Shown piece by piece: positions 41,580 to 50,171 of a DNA stretch of 64,000 bases. Numbering within the stretch: the stretch's first letter is position 1; each line of letters begins with the position of its first letter. The notes below the pieces were generated by a model. That model worked only from the letters and a program-made list of their open reading frames with translations, was not told the origin of the DNA and did not search any database. The stretch is from the NCBI RefSeq assembly GCF_000190575.1, contig NC_015164.1, positions 744,001 to 808,000 of the forward strand. The letters are read 5' to 3'. Source of the DNA: Phocaeicola salanitronis DSM 18170 (GTDB lineage Bacteria; Bacteroidota; Bacteroidia; Bacteroidales; Bacteroidaceae). Both the position numbers and the translations under genes were made by a program.

Positions 41580-41608
41580 GATATAAGAATTAAAAAAGTT
41601 AGAAATAA

Positions 41609-41673
41609 ACACAGAGACACAAAGGCACAGAGGATAAACATCATTTAAGATCTCAGTGTCTCCGTGTCTCTGT
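41609..41673. repeat. Intercistronic inverted repeat between araA and araB
   Basis: Imperfect arms, ACACAGAGACACAAAGGCAC at 41609-41628 extended to 41632, and the complement at 41652-41673, would form a stem of about 20 bp with a few mismatches. It is inside the ara transcript and may protect or process the mRNA. Confidence 0.7.
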
Positions 41674-41687
41674 ATTCCCTTTTACAA

Positions 41688-43214
41688 TCAGCAAAGTGCC
41701 TTGTTCAGCATATAGTAAACTTCATTCATGCGAAGCTCTTTCTTGAAGTCGCTGATGGTGGTATCTTTGTTGATATGTACCATTTCGATTCCTGCAATTT
41801 CTGCATAATCTTCCCAATATTCTGCGGTCAGGTCGTATGAGAAGCAAGAATGGTGTGTACCACCTGCCAGAATCCATGCACCGGCACCTACTTCGAAGTT
41901 GGGTTGCGGAATCCACAACGCAGAAGCTACCGGCAACTTAGGCAATGGTTTCGGTTCGATACACTCTACATCGTTTACAATCAAGCGGAATCGGTTTCCT
42001 AAATCTACAACTGTAGCCGTGCAACCTGCACCGGTCTTGCTGGTAAATACCAAACGGGCTGTCTGGCTCTTACGTATGCCGATACCCAAGAAGTGAACTT
42101 CCAGACGAGGTTTCTTAGCGGCAATCAACGGACATACTTCCAACATGTGAGCCTGCAGGATAGCGCTGTTTTCGCCGTCGAAGTTCAAGGTATAGTCTTC
42201 CAGGAACGAGCAGCCGTTAGGCAAACCTTGGTTCATCACCCATACCATACGGTAAAGGGCAGCTGATTTCCAGTCGCCTTCCGCACCGAATCCATAACCT
42301 TCTGCCATCAAGCGTTGAGAAGCAAGCCCCGGAATTTGGTCGAAATGGCTTCCGTCTGTCTGACCCAAATCATCAAAGTTGGTAGTGAAACCTTTCGCTC
42401 CTTTTGCTTTCAAAATCGCACGCAATGCCAATTCTGCTTTCGCCGAATTCCATACTTTCTGATACGCTTCGGTAGACTTATCTTCTAATTCAGCATCATG
42501 GTCGTATTCCTGGAAATATGTTTGAACCAGAGCATCTACATCTGCATCTTTTACTTGGCTATGATATTCCATCAATTCGCTTGCCGGGCAATAATCTACA
42601 TGATACCCCATACGAACTTCGGCTTCTACTTTGTCACCGTCAGTTACAGCCACATTATTCATCTGGTCTCCGAAACGGATAATCAGCATATCCTGAGCGT
42701 CTGCCCAAGCTGCACATACACGCATCCAGACTGCAATCTTACGCTGAGTTTCTTCGTCTTGCCAATACCCTACTACCACTTTACGGCGGATACGCATACG
42801 GGTGCAGATGTGTCCGAATTCACGGTCACCATGTGCCGACTGGTTCAGGTTCATGAAGTCCATGTCCATGGTATCCCAAGGTATTTCCTTATTGTATTGA
42901 GTATGCAAGTGAAGCAAAGGCTTCTTCAGTTGCTGCAGGCCATGAATCCACATCTTTGCAGGCGAGAATGTATGCATCCACGTAATAACACCGATACACT
43001 TATCATCGTTATTAGCTGCCTTCATTACGGCTTCTACTTCTTTTGAAGAGTTTGCCGTTCCTTTATATACTACTTTCACCGGCAACTTCCCGCTATTGTT
43101 CAGTCCGGCTACCATTTCATTGCTATGTGCATCTACTGCGATGACTGCATCGCCTCCGTACAGAAGCTGTGCTCCTGTTACGAACCATACTTCAAATTGA
43201 TCAAATGTGTTCAT
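41688..43214 (-). CDS. araA: L-arabinose isomerase
   Basis: 508 residues, the standard length. AraA converts L-arabinose to L-ribulose with Mn2+. Characteristic segments are WFVTGAQLLYGG at the start, VITWMHTFSPAKMWI, and the C-terminal AGGTHHSCFSYDL with the metal-binding histidines. Catalytic acids are expected in the GAEGDWKSAAL and LEDYTLNF regions. It lies 42 nt after araD. Confidence 0.97.
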   Translation of the reverse strand: MNTFDQFEVWFVTGAQLLYGGDAVIAVDAHSNEMVAGLNNSGKLPVKVVYKGTANSSKEVEAVMKAANNDDKCIGVITWMHTFSPAKMWIHGLQQLKKPLLHLHTQYNKEIPWDTMDMDFMNLNQSAHGDREFGHICTRMRIRRKVVVGYWQDEETQRKIAVWMRVCAAWADAQDMLIIRFGDQMNNVAVTDGDKVEAEVRMGYHVDYCPASELMEYHSQVKDADVDALVQTYFQEYDHDAELEDKSTEAYQKVWNSAKAELALRAILKAKGAKGFTTNFDDLGQTDGSHFDQIPGLASQRLMAEGYGFGAEGDWKSAALYRMVWVMNQGLPNGCSFLEDYTLNFDGENSAILQAHMLEVCPLIAAKKPRLEVHFLGIGIRKSQTARLVFTSKTGAGCTATVVDLGNRFRLIVNDVECIEPKPLPKLPVASALWIPQPNFEVGAGAWILAGGTHHSCFSYDLTAEYWEDYAEIAGIEMVHINKDTTISDFKKELRMNEVYYMLNKALC

Positions 43215-43256
43215 GATTGTTTATTTTTAAAATGGTTTGTTGTCTTTAATTCCTAA

Positions 43257-43946
43257 TTACTTCTTCTGTCCATAATAAGCATTCGGTCCATGCTTGCGGC
43301 TAAAATGTTTCTCTACCAGCAACGGGTTCATAGTCAGATGCGGATTAACAGCATAGGCAATGCTTGCCATTTTAGCGACTTGCTCCATAACTACCGCATT
43401 ATGAACGGCATCATGCGCATCTTTTCCCCACGAAAACGGACCGTGGTTTTTTACCAGCACACCCGGCGTATGAACAGGATTCATCCCTTCGAAACGTTTT
43501 ACAATCACATTGCCGGTTTCCAATTCGTATTCGCCTTTTACTTCTTCTTCGGTCATATCAGCCGTACAAGGAATCGCTTCGTGGAAATAATCCGCGTGTG
43601 TCGTTCCTATATTCGGTATGTCACATCCGGCTTGTGCCCACGCTGTAGCGTATGTAGAATGGGTATGCACCACGCCTCCTATTTCCTTAAAAGCCTTGTA
43701 AAGGATCAAATGAGTGGGCGTATCACTCGACGGGCGCAAATCGCCTTCAACCACATTTCCGTCCAAGTCTACCACCACCATATCCGATGCTTTCATTTCA
43801 TCGTATGACACTCCGCTGGGTTTGATAACTACCAGTCCCTTTTCACGGTCAATGGCAGAAACATTTCCCCATGTGAAAATAACCAGTCCGTGTTTCACTA
43901 AATCAAGATTGGCACGGAACACTTTTTCTTTTAAATCTTCCAACAT
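43257..43946 (-). CDS. araD: L-ribulose-5-phosphate 4-epimerase
   Basis: The start is ATG 43946 ([21 protein letters not shown]), 4 nt after the araR stop; an upstream in-frame ATG at 44012 would overlap araR and is rejected. The 229-residue class II aldolase-like enzyme has zinc ligands in [14 protein letters not shown] and the later His of NHGPFSWG. It makes D-xylulose 5-phosphate, which enters the pentose phosphate pathway. Confidence 0.96.
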   Translation of the reverse strand: MLEDLKEKVFRANLDLVKHGLVIFTWGNVSAIDREKGLVVIKPSGVSYDEMKASDMVVVDLDGNVVEGDLRPSSDTPTHLILYKAFKEIGGVVHTHSTYATAWAQAGCDIPNIGTTHADYFHEAIPCTADMTEEEVKGEYELETGNVIVKRFEGMNPVHTPGVLVKNHGPFSWGKDAHDAVHNAVVMEQVAKMASIAYAVNPHLTMNPLLVEKHFSRKHGPNAYYGQKK

Positions 43947-43950
43947 AATC

Positions 43951-44628
43951 TTATAATTTGAATTTGGGAGCTTTCCGGTAAGCTTTATCATTGAACTTAT
44001 ACAATGAAGCACCTCTTTTAGACCCCGTTTTATCTATTTTATCCGTTTTTTCAATAAAGCCCATATCCGCAATGCGTTTCCTGAAATTACGCTTATCCAT
44101 CGATTCTCCATAAATGGCTTCATACAAACTTTGCAACTGGGTCAATGTAAACAACTCAGGAAGCAAATTGAAACCAATTGGAGCAGAAGACGCTTTTTCT
44201 TTCATAATCGTTCTCGCCTTTTCCACCATTTCATTATGGTCAAAAATCAGATTGGGCAACTCTTCGACATCGATCCAATGTGCATTATGCTGCTGTACCA
44301 ATTCACGGTCATATTCATTGATATTGATTAGCGCATAATAAGCCAACGAAATAACCCGTTCTCCCGGATCTCTGTGTATCTCCCCATAAGCGCCAATATG
44401 CTCCATATACACGTCTTTTAGCCCTGTCAATTCATACAAGACACGCTTGGCGGCATCATCGGCACTTTCGTTTTCTTGGACAAACCCACCCATCAGTGAC
44501 CATTGTCCTTTTGCAGGCTCAAAATTCCGTTGAAGCAACAACAGACTTAACCTGCCTTTTTCGAAGCCGAAAATGATGCAATCTATGCCTACATAGAATT
44601 TAGGATTATTACTATAATATGAAGCCAT
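43951..44628 (-). CDS. araR: Nudix-family transcriptional regulator of arabinose use
   Basis: 225 residues. The N-terminal Nudix domain has the box [23 protein letters not shown], in which two catalytic Glu of the REUxEE consensus are replaced (it reads RVLYELT). Loss of hydrolysis is expected in Nudix regulators. The C-terminal winged helix is about 150-225 ([20 protein letters not shown]). A Nudix AraR of this kind controls L-arabinose genes in Bacteroides thetaiotaomicron and lies in the same gene order. It probably binds the palindrome at 47686-47706 and is released by arabinose. Confidence 0.9.
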   Translation of the reverse strand: MASYYSNNPKFYVGIDCIIFGFEKGRLSLLLLQRNFEPAKGQWSLMGGFVQENESADDAAKRVLYELTGLKDVYMEHIGAYGEIHRDPGERVISLAYYALININEYDRELVQQHNAHWIDVEELPNLIFDHNEMVEKARTIMKEKASSAPIGFNLLPELFTLTQLQSLYEAIYGESMDKRNFRKRIADMGFIEKTDKIDKTGSKRGASLYKFNDKAYRKAPKFKL

Positions 44629-44639
44629 ATATCTTTACG

Positions 44640-45794
44640 TTATTTGTTTTCTACACCAAACTGGAAAATGCAATGACTCTGATAAGTTTCTCCCGGTTTC
44701 AATATAACCGAAGGCCATTGCGGATTATTGGGGCTGTCCGGATAATGTTGTGTTTCCAAACATACCGATGCACGTTGCGGATAAGCAATGCCTTTCTTAC
44801 CCTTCACCGTACCGTCAAGAAAATTTCCGGTATACACTTGAATTCCGGGCTCGTTCGTATAAACGGTCAAGGTAATTCCTGAAGTCGGGCTAACCAGCTT
44901 CGCTGCTATTTGGCTAATGTCACCTTTCGTTTTCAATACCCAGTTATGGTCAAAACCGTTTCCGAACTTTACCTGTTCGTTATCAAATTCAGTTACAGAC
45001 GGAGCAATCGGTTTAGGTGTATTAAAATCGAATGGAGTGCCCTTTACAGCCATCATCTTTCCATTTGTCATATAGGTGCTGTCTACCGGTGTTATGCTAT
45101 CGGCGGCAACATATAATATCTGGTCTGTTCCGGGTTTTGACGGATCGCCATTCAAGTTGAAATAAGAATGGTTGGTCATATTTATGACCGTTGTCTTGTC
45201 GGTTGTAGCATCATATTTGATGTCAATGGCATTATTTGCAGTCAACGAATAGGTCACATGAGCCGTTACATTGCCAGGGAAGTTATTGTCACCGTCAGCC
45301 GAATTCATAGTCAGCACCAACGTACTGTCGTTCGTTTGATTGGCTTCATATACCTGATATTGCCAGCCTGTAGGGCCACCATGCAAACAATGTCCGAAAT
45401 TGTTTACAGGCAACTGATACGATGTACCTTCTATTTTCATCTTTCCCTGATTGATACGGTTGGCATACCGCCCGATTGAAGCGCCGAAATCGCTCGGGAT
45501 ATTCTGATAGTCAGCGACACTATCAAAACCCAATACCACATCAGTCATTGTACCGTTTTTGTCAGGTACCATCAGTGACACGATGCGTCCGCCAAAGTTT
45601 GTAATGCAAACTTCCATACCCTTATGGTTCTTCAACGTGTACAACTTTGTCTGCTTGGTCCCGTCAACCGTAGTTTCAAAATTTGCAGGATTCAACCCCG
45701 AAAGGGTCAGAACAGGTTCCTTCTCTTGTGTAGCACAACCGGCTAATACAGCCCATGCCGCCATGCCCCAAATAGACATCCGAATGCTTTTCAT
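44640..45794 (-). CDS. Galactose/arabinose mutarotase (aldose 1-epimerase), lipoprotein
   Basis: 384 residues with a lipobox LAGC at about residue 19, so it is exported and lipid-anchored. The aldose-epimerase fold is seen in CITNFGGRIVSLMVPDK, FGASIGRYANRI, HGGPTGWQ with His and VINMTNHSYFNLNG with the second His. It would interconvert sugar anomers before uptake. Known Bacteroides ara operons contain the same gene, called araM there. It follows araP across a 68-nt gap with a hairpin. Confidence 0.92.
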   Translation of the reverse strand: MKSIRMSIWGMAAWAVLAGCATQEKEPVLTLSGLNPANFETTVDGTKQTKLYTLKNHKGMEVCITNFGGRIVSLMVPDKNGTMTDVVLGFDSVADYQNIPSDFGASIGRYANRINQGKMKIEGTSYQLPVNNFGHCLHGGPTGWQYQVYEANQTNDSTLVLTMNSADGDNNFPGNVTAHVTYSLTANNAIDIKYDATTDKTTVINMTNHSYFNLNGDPSKPGTDQILYVAADSITPVDSTYMTNGKMMAVKGTPFDFNTPKPIAPSVTEFDNEQVKFGNGFDHNWVLKTKGDISQIAAKLVSPTSGITLTVYTNEPGIQVYTGNFLDGTVKGKKGIAYPQRASVCLETQHYPDSPNNPQWPSVILKPGETYQSHCIFQFGVENK

Positions 45795-45827
45795 GATTGT
45801 TTATTTTTATATGATTTGATTTGACAA

Positions 45828-45852
45828 TAGAGACGCGGGAGCCGCGCCTCTA
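45828..45852. repeat. Short GC-rich hairpin between araP and araM
   Basis: TAGAGACGCGG and CCGCGCCTCTA flank GAG (one A-C mismatch). It lies 10 nt after the araP stop within the operon and could set the araP 3' end. Confidence 0.7.
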
Positions 45853-45862
45853 CCTGAAAAAA

Positions 45863-47608
45863 TTACCAGAAATACCAATAGAACGCAGCACAACATGCGA
45901 TAACGCCCAATGTTGCAATCACATCCCACTTATTCCAGCTTTCTTTAATAGCCTTCTTGTAATCACTTGTAAATGTGATAGCTTCTACTTGTTCTTTGGT
46001 TGGAGCAGGAGTAAAACAAGAAACGATAACCATCATGACAATAATGAATACAAGCAGCCAGACTTCGAAAATAAGCCAATTGGTCTGCCAGAACCAGGAA
46101 GTATATTCCCAAAACGCTCCGTCCATTGCTTTCGTACCAGATTCGGTTATAACATTCGTAAGCAAACGAAGCATACCGATTAAGAAACCACCGATAAGTC
46201 CCCACTCACCGGCTTTAGGAGTAATTCTTTTTGAGAAAATACCGAGGGCAAACACAGCCACCATCGCCGGAGCAATCAAAGACTGAATGTCTTGCAAATA
46301 AGAATACAGGTTACCCATATTCATCATAATCGGCATCCACGCCAAACCTAAAATAACGACAACCACCGTGGCAAGACGCCCAACGAATACATAATGGCTT
46401 TCGCTCATCCCCTTCTTCATGGGTTTATAAAAGTCTTCTGTAAACAACGTAGCGCAACTATTAAAAAATGCAGCCAAAGATGCAACCAGCGCACAAACAA
46501 AACCAATCGTCACAATGCCTTTTACACCTGTCGGCAAAATATTCTTCACCATCATGGCAAACGCGCCGTCTGTGTCGTGAGTATTGGTAATATCCATCAC
46601 AATGCCACTGCCCGCCTTCAGCGAAAGTGCGTATGCGACCATCCCCGGAATCAAGAACATGAATATCGGCAACAATTTAAAATAGCCGGCAGCAATGGTA
46701 CCCCGACGGGCACGTCTCATAACAGCCGCATTATCTTCCCCCTTTGTCTGCCCCAGAACACGCTGTACAATATGCTGGTCCGTACACCAATACCAAAAAC
46801 CGATAATAGAGGCGCCTAAGAAGACCACATATCCCGGGAACTTCGGATACATCGGGTCGGCAGGGTCGGTATGGAACATGTGTGTCGTCCCGAAACCATC
46901 ATGCGCAGCATTACATACTGCCATCATTTGTGTCCAACCTTCCATTATGCTTCCATCTCCCAACATACTCAATCCGAGGAACAACACGAGGAAAGAGCCG
47001 ACAATCAGAATCGGAGTCTGGATTGCAGACAAGGTCATTACCCCTTTCATACCGCCAAAGACAGTAAACACCGCTGTAATGGCAATTAATCCGATAGCTC
47101 CATACCAGAACGGCAAGCCAAGCAAATATTCAAAGAAAATACCGCCGGTAAATGCCGTTACCGAAACTTTAGTCAATATATAAGCAATCAGCGTGATTAT
47201 AGAAAGCCATGAACCCGTCCGCTGAGTATAACGGAATTTAAGGAAGTCAGGCATCGTTATGATTTTCCCCAATTTGTTGTTCAACAACTGGTAAAATGGG
47301 ACGAACAACCATCCGAGAATCAAAATCATCCACCCTTGCATTTCCCAGTGTCCCATGCCGACACCGTCTTTTGCACCTGTACCGGCAAGTCCTACAAGGT
47401 GTTCTGAACCAATATTTGCAGCAAAAATAGCTGCACCAATAACATACCAGGGTTCTCCTTTACCAAAAAGGTAATCTTCACTGTTGGCTCCTTGCTGAAG
47501 CTTTTTGTCTTTTTGAATGGCGCGATATACCGCCCACGCAATCAGAATGACTCCAACGGAAAGAACTGCCCAGTCGAGCCACACAAATTCATTTGAATTC
47601 CAATTCAT
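45863..47608 (-). CDS. araP: Sodium/arabinose symporter (SSS family)
   Basis: 581 residues with about 14 membrane helices, the sodium:solute symporter (SGLT) family. Typical segments are IGAAIFAANIGSEHLVGLAGTGA near helix 2 and GFVCALVASLAAFFNSCATLFTEDFYKP near helix 9. It would import L-arabinose with Na+ at the inner membrane. It is the promoter-proximal gene of the ara operon. Confidence 0.93.
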   Translation of the reverse strand: MNWNSNEFVWLDWAVLSVGVILIAWAVYRAIQKDKKLQQGANSEDYLFGKGEPWYVIGAAIFAANIGSEHLVGLAGTGAKDGVGMGHWEMQGWMILILGWLFVPFYQLLNNKLGKIITMPDFLKFRYTQRTGSWLSIITLIAYILTKVSVTAFTGGIFFEYLLGLPFWYGAIGLIAITAVFTVFGGMKGVMTLSAIQTPILIVGSFLVLFLGLSMLGDGSIMEGWTQMMAVCNAAHDGFGTTHMFHTDPADPMYPKFPGYVVFLGASIIGFWYWCTDQHIVQRVLGQTKGEDNAAVMRRARRGTIAAGYFKLLPIFMFLIPGMVAYALSLKAGSGIVMDITNTHDTDGAFAMMVKNILPTGVKGIVTIGFVCALVASLAAFFNSCATLFTEDFYKPMKKGMSESHYVFVGRLATVVVVILGLAWMPIMMNMGNLYSYLQDIQSLIAPAMVAVFALGIFSKRITPKAGEWGLIGGFLIGMLRLLTNVITESGTKAMDGAFWEYTSWFWQTNWLIFEVWLLVFIIVMMVIVSCFTPAPTKEQVEAITFTSDYKKAIKESWNKWDVIATLGVIACCAAFYWYFW

Positions 47609-47685
47609 AGTTACATCGTTTTTATATTATGTTTTCAATTAGATCTCAAAGGTCACTCAGACACCTAAAACCCCTGGTCTTTATA

Positions 47686-47706
47686 TTAGTGTACTATCTA
47701 CACTAA
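47686..47706. promoter_or_regulatory. Candidate AraR operator (perfect palindrome)
   Basis: TTAGTGTA and TACACTAA, perfect 8-bp inverted arms with a CTATC spacer, lie 78-98 nt before the araP start. It is the only such palindrome in the promoter region of the operon. No second copy was seen in the window. Confidence 0.65.
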
Positions 47707-47784
47707 TTCGACTGCAATATTACGAATAAGAATCGAACTCTGTGCATAAATTCATGTGTTTCACAACATATTTTCAAACATTTA

Positions 47785-47957
47785 GAGCCTGTTTAAATTT
47801 TGCTCAGGTTAATTTGCGAATTGTTTTCGAGGATGTTTTCCTGATTTTATGAGGAAGATAGCGGGCTATCTGACGAATAAAATCGGGGAAACAGACCGGA
47901 AACAAACGCAAAGGAACCTGATAAAATATTACTTTATTGGAAAATTTAAACAGGCTC
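47785..47957. repeat. Palindromic element (copy 2)
   Basis: The 173-bp unit has perfect 17-bp ends GAGCCTGTTTAAATTTT (47785-47801) and its complement (47941-47957). The centre reads GAGGAAGATAGCGGGCTATCTGACGAA flanked by GATTTTAT and ATAAAATC. The same central core is in copy 1, near 33585-33619, while the stems differ. It ends 3 nt before the stop of the kinase gene on the other strand. Copy 1 is likewise at a gene end. Confidence 0.85.
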
Positions 47958-47960
47958 TTA

Positions 47961-48968
47961 TTATTCAAGCAATTCATAACTGCTTACTTGGATGGGCATA
48001 TCAAGATTATGAAGCACTTTTTCCAACATAATACCTTCCAGATTATTGTATTCATAACCGAATGTAGCACGTATCCCTTGCAAAATAAACTGTGTAGCGC
48101 GATCCAGCGCAATAGGCAAGCTGTCCCCTTGCATCAACGAACCGGTTATCACACTGGTAAACGTATCTCCCGTACCCGGATAATGGGCAGGCAAATAAGG
48201 GCATGTCACTTTCCAGTAACGCCCCCCGAAGCGGTTATAAGCATAAACCGATGTAGAATGCGGATCATCCTTAACGGGAACGCTGGTCACAATGACAATG
48301 CTCGGGCCCTTGTCAGACAAAGCCTTGAGTGCCGCTTTCAGTTCCGTATCGCTTATATTCTCTTGAAACGGCAAATCAAGCAGACGGAACAATTCAGTCA
48401 TATTCGGAGTAATGATATCAGCCAGACAAATCAATTTCTTCATTTCAGTCACCATATCTTCGGATATGCCTTTATACAAGCTGCCGTTATCTCCCATTAC
48501 AGGATCGACCACGACTAAATCGGAAGGACGGCGAAATTTCTGAATAAAATCTTCTACGATTTGCGCTTGTTGCGGAGAACCTAAATATCCGGAATAGAAT
48601 GCATCAAAATGAATGTCAAGTTGTTCCCATTTTCCAATAATCCGCTTCATTTCCTCGGTCAGGTCAAGAAAAGAATAAATAGGATATTGAGTATGATTGG
48701 AAAGAATAGCCGTAGGAAGCGGGCATACCTGCACCCCCATAGACGACAGAATAGGTATCACTGCCATAAGCGAAACCCGTCCTACACCGGAAAGGTCGTG
48801 TATCGCCACGACTTTCTTGCTATGATTATGGAAAAGCCGTTCACAAGGATGATTAACCGGCTCTGTACGCGCCGCAGGCTTTTTCCGTTTATATTTGTTT
48901 TCTTTTTCCCACGCGGCTTTCCGTGCCTGATAAGACTCAAATTGCTTTTCGATATAATTATCTGCCAT
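47961..48968 (-). CDS. Pyridoxamine kinase (PdxY-like)
   Basis: 335 residues of the ribokinase/PfkB superfamily. A basic N-terminal extension of about 50 residues (YQARKAAWEKENKYKRKK) precedes VVAIHDLSGVGRVSLMAVIPILSSMG; the anion hole/catalytic motif is HYPGTGDTFTSVI and DPVMGDNG binds the nucleotide. It would phosphorylate pyridoxal and related B6 vitamers. The extension is unusual for PdxY and may be a separate interaction segment. A palindromic element sits at its 3' end. Confidence 0.88.
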   Translation of the reverse strand: MADNYIEKQFESYQARKAAWEKENKYKRKKPAARTEPVNHPCERLFHNHSKKVVAIHDLSGVGRVSLMAVIPILSSMGVQVCPLPTAILSNHTQYPIYSFLDLTEEMKRIIGKWEQLDIHFDAFYSGYLGSPQQAQIVEDFIQKFRRPSDLVVVDPVMGDNGSLYKGISEDMVTEMKKLICLADIITPNMTELFRLLDLPFQENISDTELKAALKALSDKGPSIVIVTSVPVKDDPHSTSVYAYNRFGGRYWKVTCPYLPAHYPGTGDTFTSVITGSLMQGDSLPIALDRATQFILQGIRATFGYEYNNLEGIMLEKVLHNLDMPIQVSSYELLE

Positions 48969-49170
48969 CTCTATAATTGAAATTTAAATGTCTTTTAAAT
49001 TAAAATGTAATTAGGATATACAAAGGACGTGACTTTTTGCGGAACGAGCAAACTTTTCTTCAGAAAATTAGAGAACTACCCGGCAAGAAACAGAATTGTC
49101 AATACTGTAATATAGATGTCTCCTATTTGCAAACAAGAAGCGAATAAAACCTATTTTAATTATCTGACAT

Positions 49171-49258
49171 TTATGGTTTCCATATGAAAACCGTACGGTT
49201 TTCATATCGAGAACGTACGGTTTCCATATCAAGAACGTACGGTTTCCATATCGAGAAC
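49171..49258. repeat. 22-bp tandem repeats (about 4 copies)
   Basis: Three tight copies at 49193-49214, 49215-49236 and 49237-49258 share GTACGGTTTYCATATC plus RAGAAC, and a diverged copy is at 49171-49192. Each contains a GGTTT/CCATAT pattern and there is no spacer between them. The element lies 200 nt upstream of pdxY-like start and may be a protein-binding or slip-prone tract. Confidence 0.85.
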
Positions 49259-49528
49259 ATAAAATGCAGACTAATGGAAACGGATTCCTAACTTTCTAAA
49301 AAGACAAAAGAGGACCGCCCCAATGTTATATTAAGGCATGTACCCTCTTATTATTTATTCAAGCTAAATCAGCTAAACGATATGTATCAGGAACTATCTT
49401 ACACCATAAATCTCTCATACAAAGCATTACCGGAGGATTTATTAGTACAGGTATCTCCTACTATATGTTGTTACAATCCCGAATTGCAGACAATACAACT
49501 TCTGTTTTAGTGCTTATCATTTTCATTT
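49259..49528. other. Junction region before the acquired island
   Basis: No firm gene. A 42-codon frame runs from ATG 49382 to TAG 49508 (starts MYQELSYTINLSYKALPED) but has no recognisable relatives or start signals. The in-frame sequence after this stop continues into the mobilization remnant, so the join of host and island DNA is near 49510-49530. Confidence 0.4.
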
Positions 49529-50089
49529 TTGGGCAGCGGAAAGCTGAAAGAACTGGAAGCCGACAACCGCACCCTGCAAGGCGAGGTTGCCGCCCGTGAC
49601 GAAAACATCGAACTGTTGCAACAGCAAATGCAACGGCAACAGGAGGAACACCACCGCCAGCTTATGGAACTGCAAGCCAAGCACCGCAGGGAATTGTCGG
49701 ACAAGGAAGCGGAACACCAAAAGGAAGTGTCATTCCTGAAATCCATTATCCAAAAAGCCCAAAAGTGGTTTCCGCTGTTCCAAGAATTGGTGTACATGGA
49801 GAAGTTCTGCCTTAAAGTCGGCTTCAACGAACGGCAGACCGCCACGCTCATCAGCGGCAAGCCGCTGTTCTACGAAGGCGAACTCTATTCGGAGGAACAC
49901 AATCGGAAGTTCACGACCGAAAGGGCTGGTTTCCAAGTGGTGAAAGACCCGAAAGACAAGTCTAAACTTGCACTTTCCATCAACGGGCAACTGATTGGCG
50001 AATGGTTCAAAGAGCAGTTTGGCAGGCTGTTTTCATCCGTTAAAAGGACGGTTGAGCCGCTCAGGAAAGGCAAGGGCATGGGATTATAA
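49529..50089 (+). pseudogene. C-terminal remnant of a MobV-like mobilization protein
   Basis: The frame starts without an ATG (only a TTG at 49529) after a stop at 49508 and covers 186 residues. A coiled coil (about 5-75, QQQMQRQQEEHHRQLMEL) is followed by KWFPLFQELVYMEKFCLKVGF and a tail with IGEWFKEQFGRLF, as at the C-terminus of Bacteroides relaxase/mobilization proteins. The nuclease domain is gone. It marks an integrated mobilizable element or its scar. The codon use is GC-richer than neighbouring genes. Confidence 0.75.
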
Positions 50090-50171
50090 ACAATGCCAAC
50101 GGGAGGATAGCAAGTTTGTGTTTTGGGCAGACCAAAACCGCTTGTAATCCTTCCGCCAATTCAAAATAAGC

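Noticed and set aside
49171..49258. Possible CRISPR array
   Set aside because: Repeats are directly abutting with no spacers and no cas genes nearby.
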